Positions 1-5,070 of a stretch of 10,309 nucleotides of DNA are shown in pieces. The position numbers and the translations under genes were made by a program. Each line of letters begins with the position of its first letter. Within the stretch, counting starts at the first letter, position 1. The notes beneath the pieces are model-generated. The model saw only the letters and a list, made by a program, of their open reading frames with translations, ran no database searches and was not told the origin of the DNA. Origin of the DNA: an uncultured Synergistaceae bacterium (GTDB lineage Bacteria; Synergistota; Synergistia; Synergistales; Aminobacteriaceae); the NCBI GenBank assembly GCA_937870605.1, contig CALMZW010000155.1, positions 1 through 10,309 of the forward strand, in the 5' to 3' direction.

Positions 1-57
1 GCGAAACTGTCTCCCGACGAATTCCGCAGGAGATTCGAGTACGTGACGCAGTACTGA
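1..57 (+). CDS. C-terminal end of a gene, possibly an IS3-family transposase (partial)
   Basis: The frame is open from the first base to a TGA at 55-57 and encodes 18 residues, AKLSPDEFRRRFEYVTQY. The gene body lies outside the window. The LSPxEFR pattern near the extreme C-terminus resembles the tail of many IS3-family OrfB (DDE) transposases, which often end with LSPxEYR or LSPxEFR. With so few residues this is only a suggestion. No terminal inverted repeat of an insertion sequence could be recognised between here and the next gene. It converges on the minus-strand hydrolase gene and shares the intergenic hairpin at 62-116 with it. Confidence 0.4.
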   Translation, partial: AKLSPDEFRRRFEYVTQY

Positions 58-61
58 GGAC

Positions 62-116
62 AAAAAAGCGCCTCCGCTCGGGGGGACCGAATCCGGTTCC
101 CCCCGGAGCGGAGGCG
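62..116 (-). terminator. Rho-independent terminator of the hydrolase gene
   Basis: A very long GC-rich hairpin has arms at about 69-88 and 95-116. The outer CGCCTCCGCTC pairs with GAGCGGAGGCG with one bulged G, and six G pair with six C inside. Read on the minus strand it is followed at once by six T (the A run at 62-67), the classical layout for termination of minus-strand transcription. It lies about 80 bp past the hydrolase stop codon. On the plus strand no T run follows, so it serves the plus-strand gene tail less well, although the A run plus hairpin could weakly act both ways. Confidence 0.85.
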
Positions 117-195
117 TCGCCCAAAAAGTCAGGAAAGGACAGCCGTTCTCCACTCAATCACCGCACATTCAGCGGCGTTGCGGGGCCTCGGCGAG

Positions 196-1542
196 CTATT
201 TCCGCCCCGGATACGCGATCGCGTCGAGCCAGAGATACCCCTTCATATACGCCACGGGACACGCGCCCACGTGGATCGACGACAATCCGGGGATATACTC
301 CGGATACTTCTCCCACTCCACGGTGGTCGCGCCCGCCTCCTGAAAGGCCGCGAGCGCCTCGTCGAGATTCCCGGCGGGAACGAGATCGTCGCTGATGCAG
401 TGGAACATCTTCAAGCGCATTGTCGGCGCCCATCCCGCATGCGCGTCGTTGTCGGCGAGGGTGCGGCAGAAGTCGCTGTCCGCGTCCAGAAGATCGGTGG
501 AACAGGCGGCCGTCAGGATGCCCGCGGGGCCCGAATACCCCGGCGCCTCGCGCATGAGCGCGGTGATCTCGTCGCCCGTATGCGAGCCGTCCATCACGGC
601 CAACAACTCGCCGGGATAATCCGCGTGGCCGGGAACGTCGTCGCGCACGTTCCGGCGAAAGTCGAACGCGGGTTTCGACGCGCCGTACACCGCATCGTAG
701 CCGTTCAGAACGTAGGGCAGGAAGTACGGAGAGCTGAAGGCCGCCGTCGCGTCGATCATCACGTCGCGCATCGCGCCGGAAAGCGCGTACGGCCCGTCGA
801 GCGCGGCGACCCCGGTCACGGAAAACTCCGCCTCGTGATTGAGCTGCAACTCCTTCGCGGCCGCCATCGCGACATAGCCCCCCTCGGAAAAGCCCGTGAG
901 GAACAGCCTTTCGTCCCAGGGAGCCAGCCTGTCGCCCGGGTGCAACGTCAGATAGTTGCGCGCGGCGCGGATCATATCCACCGCCGAAAACGCCAGCGAA
1001 TCGTGGCAATAGGGGTGGACGTCGTAGTTCACGCCCATGCCCTCGTAATCCGCCACCGCCACGATATACCCCGTCGCCGCCATCGCGAGCGCAACGGGAA
1101 CCGTCAGCTCGGGATCGAGAATCTGCATCCGCGACGGGGAATAGCGGCGCTCCACCTGCGTGGGATGCTGCAACCCCAGAATCGGCACGGGAAGGCGCTT
1201 CGCCGCGTCCCAATGCCAGGGAAAGGCGACCATCCCCGAAAGCGTCACGGACTCCCCCGCCGCGTTGCGGCTCACGTAGTCCATGCTCACCATGACCACG
1301 GGATACAGGAAGCGGCTCTTGATCGAATCCCACAGCGGCTGAAAGGGATCCGCCTCCGACGTGTCGATGTTGTCCAGGAAGACGCCAACCTGCTCGTGCG
1401 ACTCGAAACGCGTCTCCTCCCCGTGGGACACGATCTGTCCGCGCGGGTCGCCCCCGTCGCCGCCGCCCCCTCCGCACCCGCCGAGCAGAAACAGCGACAA
1501 CCCGAAAAACATCGCCCACCGCGCAAATCCCTTTATCCTCAT
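196..1542 (-). CDS. Secreted lipoprotein alpha/beta hydrolase (secretory lipase/esterase-like)
   Basis: This 448-residue protein probably hydrolyses an ester substrate outside the cytoplasmic membrane; the substrate is unknown. The N-terminus is a lipoprotein signal: basic MRIKGFARW, a hydrophobic core, then LLGGC with the lipidated Cys at about residue 23, followed by a Gly/Asp-rich tether. The nucleophile elbow GFSEGG places the catalytic Ser near residue 219. The acid is likely the first Asp of FHCISDDLVP (about 385) and the base His is in SSIHVG (about 424), in the usual Ser-Asp-His order. The motifs and size fit the secretory lipase (LIP)/prolyl-oligopeptidase-like group. The start is the ATG at 1540-1542, with GGAGG 8 nt upstream at 1551-1555. 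A GTG 9 nt further upstream overlaps that Shine-Dalgarno sequence and is rejected. The gene is divergent from the radical SAM gene and ends before the terminator at 62-116. Confidence 0.85.
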   Translation of the reverse strand: MRIKGFARWAMFFGLSLFLLGGCGGGGGDGGDPRGQIVSHGEETRFESHEQVGVFLDNIDTSEADPFQPLWDSIKSRFLYPVVMVSMDYVSRNAAGESVTLSGMVAFPWHWDAAKRLPVPILGLQHPTQVERRYSPSRMQILDPELTVPVALAMAATGYIVAVADYEGMGVNYDVHPYCHDSLAFSAVDMIRAARNYLTLHPGDRLAPWDERLFLTGFSEGGYVAMAAAKELQLNHEAEFSVTGVAALDGPYALSGAMRDVMIDATAAFSSPYFLPYVLNGYDAVYGASKPAFDFRRNVRDDVPGHADYPGELLAVMDGSHTGDEITALMREAPGYSGPAGILTAACSTDLLDADSDFCRTLADNDAHAGWAPTMRLKMFHCISDDLVPAGNLDEALAAFQEAGATTVEWEKYPEYIPGLSSIHVGACPVAYMKGYLWLDAIAYPGRK

Positions 1543-1585
1543 ACCGTTCACCTCCGAAAGCAGATACGAAACGAAAATATCTTTT

Positions 1586-1614
1586 ATTCTCGGGGTTCGT
1601 CACGAGTCCGTCAA
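1586..1614 (-). promoter_or_regulatory. Candidate promoter for the hydrolase lipoprotein gene
   Basis: On the minus strand TTGACG (1614-1609) is followed after 17 bp by GAGAAT (1591-1586). The -35 box matches consensus at five of six bases and the -10 box at four of six. Predicted transcription would begin near 1579, giving a short leader before the ATG at 1542. The box pair is back-to-back with the stronger plus-strand promoter at 1647-1675, so the two may compete or share regulation. Confidence 0.5.
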
Positions 1615-1646
1615 TTCCGCGAGTTCAAACGATTTTTCGCGTATTT

Positions 1647-1675
1647 TTGACTCCGAAGACCGGGAACCATATAAT
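1647..1675 (+). promoter_or_regulatory. Strong sigma70-type promoter for the radical SAM gene
   Basis: TTGACT (1647-1652), a 17-bp spacer and a perfect TATAAT (1670-1675) form a near-consensus housekeeping promoter. Transcription would start near 1682 and give a leader of about 130 nt before the ATG at 1813. The leader holds no convincing riboswitch or attenuator by eye. It contains one short ORF without a ribosome binding site (1759-1806), regarded as chance. Confidence 0.8.
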
Positions 1676-1812
1676 GAACCCGGAACGAACCGGACAGGCA
1701 GACGCGACACGACCGTCTCTCTTCCGCCGGACCCGAAAACGCCCTCCGACACCCTCCCATGCCGCGCCGAAATGCCGAAAACGCAGACACCACTTCACGG
1801 AGGTGAATACGC

Positions 1813-3258
1813 ATGAACCTGTCGTTTTTCGACAAGGCCAGGGGCTTCGTCTCGGAAAAGGCGACGAAGCGAATGCTGCAACTGGCCGGCGAAGGAAAGA
1901 CGGAGGAGCTGGCGTCCCTCTTCCGGACGATATCGGGGTTCGCGCCCGCGAAATACCACAGGGAAAGCCTTGCGCTGCTCGCCGACATGATCGAGGCCGA
2001 CGACCCCTTTTTCGGGTTCTTCAAGCGGATCGCCCGCGAGGCGAGTCCGAAATGCCTGGAAAAGCTCATCCAGAACCTCATCGTGAACTTCATCACCCTT
2101 GGGCGCGGCATCCGGGACCGCAAGGAAAAGGAACTCGGCGTCCACCTTCCGAACTTCCTCGTCATCAGCCCCACGATGAAATGCAACCTGCGCTGCCGCG
2201 GATGCTACGCCGGAGAGTACGACACATCCGAAGAGCTGACGTTCGACGAACTGGACGCGATCCTGACCGAAGCGAAAGAACTGGGAATGTTCTTCTTCAC
2301 CTTCACGGGCGGCGAAGCCTTCACGCGGCGGGATCTTCCCGAGCTGTGGAAAAAGCACGGCGACTGCATCTTCCAGGTGTACACGAACGGAACGCTGCTG
2401 GACGACGACATGGTCCGCACCCTGGCCGACCTCGGCAACGTCTACCCGATGGTCTCCGTGGAAGGCGGCGTCCGCGAAACCGACGACCGGCGCGGAACGG
2501 GAACGTACGACAGGGTCATGGCGGCCTTCGACCGCATGAAACGGGCGGGAATGATCTTCGGATTCAGCGCGACGTACACGAACGAATCGGCCCCGTACCT
2601 GACAAGCGACGACTTCCTGCGGACGATGATCGACCGGGGCTGCATGGCGGGGTGGTTCTTCCAGTACGTCCCGATCGGAACGAAGCCGGACCTCTCCTAC
2701 ATGGCGTCGCCCGAAGAGCGCGTCGCGCTGCACCAAAAGGTCATGGAGTGGCGGAAAAGCCCCGAATTTCCGATCTTCCTGGGGGACTTCTGGAACGACG
2801 GCCCGTTTGTCGACGGCTGCATGGCGGGCGGCGAGCGATACTGGCACATCATCGCCGACGGCCGCGTGGAGCCCTGCGTCTTCGTCCCGTTCGCCGCGGA
2901 CTCCGTGCGGGAAAAGAGCCTGGTCGACATCGCGCGAAGCCCGTTCTTCACCGCCATCCGAAACGCCCAGCCCTACGGCGACAACAACCTCCTCCGCCCG
3001 TGCCTGATCCTGGACCACCCGGAGGTCCTGCGCGTGCTGATCGAAACGTACGGCGCGAAGCCCTGCCACGAAGGGCTCGGGCGCCTGTTGGGCGGAACGT
3101 GCGCCGAAGGGCTCGACCGCTACGCGCAGACGCTGAAGGAGCGGTTCGATCCCCTGTGGGAGAACGGCGAGAAGGAGCGGTACATGCGGAGCCTCGAAAG
3201 GGAAGACAAGGCGCGCTACAGGGAGAAGATGGAGAAACGCGCGGGCGTGTGCAGATAG
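1813..3258 (+). CDS. Radical SAM protein with SPASM-like C-terminal cysteine region
   Basis: This 481-residue cytosolic iron-sulfur enzyme is predicted to cleave S-adenosylmethionine; its substrate is unknown. The CxxxCxxC motif (CNLRCRGC, Cys 124, 128, 131) binds the 4Fe-4S cluster, and TGGEAF at 165-170 is the usual GGE motif that contacts SAM. Residues 1-110 form a mostly helical N-terminal extension before the barrel. The C-terminal part has Cys at 336, 355, 397, 418 and 430. The spacing GCMAGG...DGRVEPC resembles SPASM or twitch regions that hold auxiliary clusters, as in peptide- or protein-modifying radical SAM enzymes and heme-pathway relatives. The start is supported by GGAGGTGA at 1799-1806, nine bases before the ATG. 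No precursor peptide or partner enzyme is visible nearby, so the pathway is open. A fragment of a close paralogue lies at 4059-4145. Confidence 0.9.
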   Translation: MNLSFFDKARGFVSEKATKRMLQLAGEGKTEELASLFRTISGFAPAKYHRESLALLADMIEADDPFFGFFKRIAREASPKCLEKLIQNLIVNFITLGRGIRDRKEKELGVHLPNFLVISPTMKCNLRCRGCYAGEYDTSEELTFDELDAILTEAKELGMFFFTFTGGEAFTRRDLPELWKKHGDCIFQVYTNGTLLDDDMVRTLADLGNVYPMVSVEGGVRETDDRRGTGTYDRVMAAFDRMKRAGMIFGFSATYTNESAPYLTSDDFLRTMIDRGCMAGWFFQYVPIGTKPDLSYMASPEERVALHQKVMEWRKSPEFPIFLGDFWNDGPFVDGCMAGGERYWHIIADGRVEPCVFVPFAADSVREKSLVDIARSPFFTAIRNAQPYGDNNLLRPCLILDHPEVLRVLIETYGAKPCHEGLGRLLGGTCAEGLDRYAQTLKERFDPLWENGEKERYMRSLEREDKARYREKMEKRAGVCR

Positions 3259-3272
3259 CGGGCGCCCTGAGA

Positions 3273-3303
3273 GGCGACGGACTTTGATCCGTGTCCGCCT
3301 TTT
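3273..3303 (+). terminator. Probable terminator of the radical SAM gene
   Basis: GGCG-ACGGA (3273-3281) pairs with TCCGT (3288-3292) and CGCC (3296-3299) around a CTTTGA loop, with a 3-nt bulge, and is followed by TTTT at 3300-3303. It sits 15 bp past the radical SAM stop, in the short convergent gap before the antitoxin stop codon at 3314. The stem is modest and the T run short, so confidence is moderate. Confidence 0.5.
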
Positions 3304-3313
3304 CCGGGGAGGG

Positions 3314-3622
3314 TCATCGCACCAAAAGCGCCTGAATCCCTTTCCTGTCGACGATGTGAAGCAGTTTTCTGGCCGCGCCGACGGGCTTTTTCGCTCCGAT
3401 CTCCCATTTTTGCAGGGTGGAGATGCTGATGTTCATGAGGGATGCGAAAACGGATTGCGTGAGCTTTGTCTTTGCCCGAATGTCCCTGATCATCTCGGCG
3501 GAATAGGTCGGGATCTCGGGAATGCAAAGGGCGTCGAATTTGCGCATTTCGTCGTCGGACACCAGTCCGATGCGATGCAATCCGCGCGCGTTTTCATGCA
3601 CTTCCGAAAGAATGCGGCTCAT
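3314..3622 (-). CDS. HTH (Xre/HigA-like) antitoxin of the RelE-type pair
   Basis: This 102-residue DNA-binding protein is predicted to neutralise the toxin encoded just upstream and to repress the operon. Residues about 53-80 form an Xre-type helix-turn-helix (LTQSVFASLMNISISTLQKWE followed by GAKKP). The N-terminal half (MSRILSEVHENARGLHR, then MRKFDALC) matches the pattern of HTH antitoxins commonly found beside PF06296-type RelE toxins. The ATG overlaps the toxin TGA by 4 nt (3619-3622). It has a strong Shine-Dalgarno sequence (AGGAGG, 7 nt spacing) inside the toxin's 3' end, so it should be translated well and be coupled to the toxin. Toxin-first gene order with an HTH antitoxin is typical of HigBA-like modules. 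The gene appears intact. Confidence 0.85.
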   Translation of the reverse strand: MSRILSEVHENARGLHRIGLVSDDEMRKFDALCIPEIPTYSAEMIRDIRAKTKLTQSVFASLMNISISTLQKWEIGAKKPVGAARKLLHIVDRKGIQALLVR

Positions 3623-3990
3623 TGTTCCACCTCCTCAAGTTCTTGTTCCGAAATCGCGGTCGCGATTTCGTCGTCTGTATACCCTAAAACTTTAGACGCC
3701 AATTCCAGAAGCGCCTCTTTTTCGTTTTGAGAGACATTTGCTTTTTCGTTCTTGTTGAATCCATACAGGAAGAACCATTTCCCTTCTCTCTTTGAGGCTA
3801 CGATAGTCCGGGCGCCGCCTCGTTTCCCCATTCCGGCAAGCGGGATTCGTTTTTTGAAGAGGAGGCCGCCCAAGTCTGCGTCAATCAGCCCGGATTCCAT
3901 CTCCCTGATTGCCGTAGCCAGCGCACTGTTTTCAACATGATTTTTCCGCATCCAGCGACTGAAAGACATCATTTTGAAGATCCGGGACAT
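3619..3990 (-). CDS. RelE/HigB-like toxin (PF06296-type)
   Basis: This 123-residue protein is predicted to be a type II toxin of the RelE superfamily, probably acting on translation by mRNA cleavage. It has the family landmarks in order: FSRWMRK near the start, LIDADLGG (35-42), FKKRI (45-49), GKRGGARTI (55-63), and FFLYGFNKNEKAN (73-85). Length and motif order match PF06296 members, and the ATG at 3988-3990 aligns with their usual start. There is no clear Shine-Dalgarno sequence before it, and the predicted transcription start is very close to the ATG. Translation may therefore be leaderless or weak, or may begin at Met7 or Met8. The gene looks AT-richer than most of the window, which hints at transfer. 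It is followed by the antitoxin with a 4-nt overlap. Confidence 0.88.
   Translation of the reverse strand: MSRIFKMMSFSRWMRKNHVENSALATAIREMESGLIDADLGGLLFKKRIPLAGMGKRGGARTIVASKREGKWFFLYGFNKNEKANVSQNEKEALLELASKVLGYTDDEIATAISEQELEEVEQ
3649..3670. repeat. Perfect 10-bp inverted repeat inside the toxin 3' end
   Basis: CGAAATCGCG, a GT spacer and CGCGATTTCG form a perfect inverted repeat within toxin codons for about DEIATAIS. It lies about 26 nt before the antitoxin start codon on the minus strand. In RNA it would form a stable, tight hairpin just upstream of the antitoxin ribosome binding site. It may influence the ratio of toxin to antitoxin, or serve as a DNA site; both are inferences. Confidence 0.7.
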
Positions 3991-4358
3991 GATGTTATAG
4001 TAGCACTTAGTGCTATATAGGGCAAGGTCCCTTTACCAGGGAAGTCAAACCTCTGCACGGCGGGCGCTACCGGCGCATCATCGCAGACGGCCGCGTGGCC
4101 CCCTGCGTCTTCGTCCCGTTCTCCGCGGACTCCATTCGGGAAAAGTTCCCGTTCGGCATCCTCGAAGGAAGAGACGCGTCCGGTCTTGACGTCTTCAAGC
4201 GCTTCCGAAAGGCACGCCTCTTCCTCGCTCGTCAGGGAAGGCTCCTCATCCTTGTCGCGGACGTAGGACGCATAGCTCCAGACTTTTTCGATTCCCTCTT
4301 CCGAAAGAGAGCTGACGAGGCGGAACAGATCCTTCCGTTTTTTCGTTTCGGTGTTCAT
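3969..4358 (-). CDS. RelB-like antitoxin with a replaced C-terminus (chimeric, probably truncated)
   Basis: The frame encodes 129 residues from an ATG at 4356-4358 preceded by AAGGAGAGG. The first 70 residues or so (KRKDLFRLVSSLSEEGIEKV, WSYASYVRD, LTSEEEACLSEALEDVKTGR) look like a small RelB/ParD-like antitoxin: a helical N-terminal part, then an acidic toxin-binding tail. From about ELFPNGV (near 4145) the frame is simply the reverse complement of the radical SAM remnant at 4059-4145. The last part runs over the toxin promoter and 22 bp into the toxin gene. The C-terminal 60 residues are therefore accidental. No RelE/ParE partner follows directly, so it is an orphan or broken antitoxin. Its transcript could still read into the toxin-antitoxin pair downstream. 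Confidence 0.6.
   Translation of the reverse strand: MNTETKKRKDLFRLVSSLSEEGIEKVWSYASYVRDKDEEPSLTSEEEACLSEALEDVKTGRVSSFEDAERELFPNGVRGERDEDAGGHAAVCDDAPVAPAVQRFDFPGKGTLPYIALSATITSCPGSSK
3997..4025 (-). promoter_or_regulatory. Toxin-antitoxin promoter with palindromic operator
   Basis: On the minus strand TTGCCC (4025-4020), a 17-bp spacer and TACTAT (4002-3997) make a moderate promoter, with four of six matches in each box. The spacer and the edge of the -10 box hold a perfect palindrome, TAGCACT-T-AGTGCTA at 4001-4015. A palindrome placed so that a bound HTH antitoxin would block RNA polymerase is the usual autoregulation layout of such operons. Transcription would start near the toxin ATG. 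Confidence 0.6.
4059..4145 (+). pseudogene. Remnant of a radical SAM gene (SPASM region)
   Basis: The plus strand encodes GGRYRRIIADGRVAPCVFVP followed by FSADSIREK. This corresponds to residues 339-368 of the intact radical SAM protein with one residue missing. Over the 23 codons from IIADG to REK I count 63 of 69 identical bases and 20 of 23 identical residues against 2848-2916. Similarity stops abruptly on both sides, and neither the radical SAM Cys motif nor a start is present, so this is a fragment rather than a gene. It lies antisense within the 3' part of the RelB-like antitoxin frame. It may come from a duplication of the neighbouring gene or from another paralogue in the genome. Confidence 0.85.
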
Positions 4359-4469
4359 CGGCTATCCTCTCCTTGCCTCATCCGCTTTGGTTTCAAGCGG
4401 ACGCCGACGCCCGCGTGGACCGGAAAGCGGAAACGACACCAAGGTATTTTCCATTTTACGCCAGGAAGG

Positions 4470-4490
4470 CTGCGCCCCCGAGGGGCGCAG
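4470..4490 (-). terminator. GC-rich hairpin directly after hicB-like gene
   Basis: CTGCGCCCC and GGGGCGCAG pair perfectly (9 bp) around a 3-nt loop, two bases past the stop codon of the HicB-like gene. On the minus strand it is followed by CCTTCCT rather than a clean T run. It could be a weak terminator, or an mRNA 3'-end stabiliser between this gene and the next antitoxin gene 110 bp further on. Confidence 0.45.
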
Positions 4491-4492
4491 CT

Positions 4493-4915
4493 CTACAGGA
4501 TGACAGGTTCCCTGATGTCCAGCTCTTTCTTCAAAGCTTCCTGAAGGACGAAGGAGATATTGACATCGCCGCGTTTCTTGAGTTCTTCCTCCATCCACGC
4601 AGGGATGGTGAGCGTCTTCTTGACGGCTTTTCTGCTCCACGCGCGTCGCACCGGCGCCATCGCCGCCACGACGATCTGAACGAAGCCTCCCGCCGGCGGA
4701 GCGACATCCTCCGCCGGCGTGGGCGACGGGATGTCGTCTTTCCGGACCTCGCGGAAATACATGCAATCCTCGAGAACGGCCTGAGCCTCGACGATGGATT
4801 CTTCAACGGTGTCGGCCGACGTGAAGCAGTTTTCGAGGTCCGGAAAGGTCACCGTCCATCCGTCGCCGTCCGGGACAAAAACAGCCGGATACTTGTAATA
4901 GCTCGGGTGTTTCAT
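4493..4915 (-). CDS. HicB-family antitoxin without visible HicA
   Basis: This 140-residue protein has the HicB layout. The N-terminal partial RNase H-like fold spans residues 5-55 (YPAVFVPDGDGWTVTFPDLE, then TVEESIVEAQAVLED). A linker follows at about 56-98. The C-terminal ribbon-helix-helix-like segment (KKTLTIPAWMEEELKKRG, then NISFVLQEALKKEL) resembles the HicB-like antitoxin family PF15919. It would normally bind and inhibit the small HicA mRNase and repress the operon. No HicA-like frame (dsRBD-like, about 60 residues with GSH) is seen upstream or downstream, so it is an orphan antitoxin or a free regulator. The start is the ATG at 4913-4915 with AGAGGG about 5 nt upstream. An in-frame extension to 5173 runs through the promoter and is rejected. 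Confidence 0.85.
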   Translation of the reverse strand: MKHPSYYKYPAVFVPDGDGWTVTFPDLENCFTSADTVEESIVEAQAVLEDCMYFREVRKDDIPSPTPAEDVAPPAGGFVQIVVAAMAPVRRAWSRKAVKKTLTIPAWMEEELKKRGDVNISFVLQEALKKELDIREPVIL

Positions 4916-4987
4916 TGTTTCCCTCTGCCTTTGAGTTCCTTCTGCGAATACTGTCTCCCCAATCGGATCTCCTCCAATGTGAATCAA

Positions 4988-5021
4988 AGGATACCGCGGG
5001 AAACAATACGTGTCAACACGT
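4988..5021 (-). promoter_or_regulatory. Promoter and palindromic operator of the hicB-like gene
   Basis: On the minus strand a perfect TTGACA (5016-5011) is followed after 17 bp by TATCCT (4993-4988). A palindrome, ACGTGT-CA-ACACGT at 5008-5021, covers the -35 box. It is an apt place for autorepression by the ribbon-helix-helix domain of the HicB-like protein. Transcription should start near 4981 and give a leader of about 65 nt. Confidence 0.65.
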
Positions 5022-5044
5022 GCTATATTATGGTCATTCGTTTC

Positions 5045-5067
5045 GTCTGTCGTTCGTCCGTCCGTCC
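5045..5067. repeat. Short GTCC tetranucleotide repeat
   Basis: Plus-strand GTCT-GTC-GTTC followed by three perfect GTCC units lies just past the stop codon of the 565-residue exported protein gene. It is a low-copy, partly degenerate tetranucleotide tract outside coding sequence. With only three perfect units it is unlikely to be phase-variable. Confidence 0.4.
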
Positions 5068-5070
5068 TTT

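Noticed and set aside
1543..1551. GTG start adding three residues to the hydrolase
   Set aside because: The GTG overlaps the GGAGG Shine-Dalgarno sequence that serves the ATG at 1542.
158..1650. Long overlapping open frames on both strands across the hydrolase gene
   Set aside because: They are Arg/Gly/His-rich shadows produced by high GC content. The 196-1542 minus frame has the signal peptide, lipobox, catalytic motifs and ribosome binding site.
1759..1806. Short ORF in the radical SAM leader as a RiPP precursor or leader peptide
   Set aside because: It has no ribosome binding site and an unremarkable 15-residue product. Its stop merely falls in the Shine-Dalgarno sequence of the next gene.
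1647..3287. 546-residue plus-strand frame and 424-residue minus-strand frame across the radical SAM gene
   Set aside because: Low-complexity Arg/Pro/Gly-rich or Val/Asp-rich translations without domains. The 1813-3258 frame carries the conserved motifs.
4095..4544. 149-residue plus-strand frame as a gene
   Set aside because: Only its first part (up to about 4145) is meaningful, as the radical SAM remnant. The rest is antisense to the antitoxin gene and intergenic sequence.
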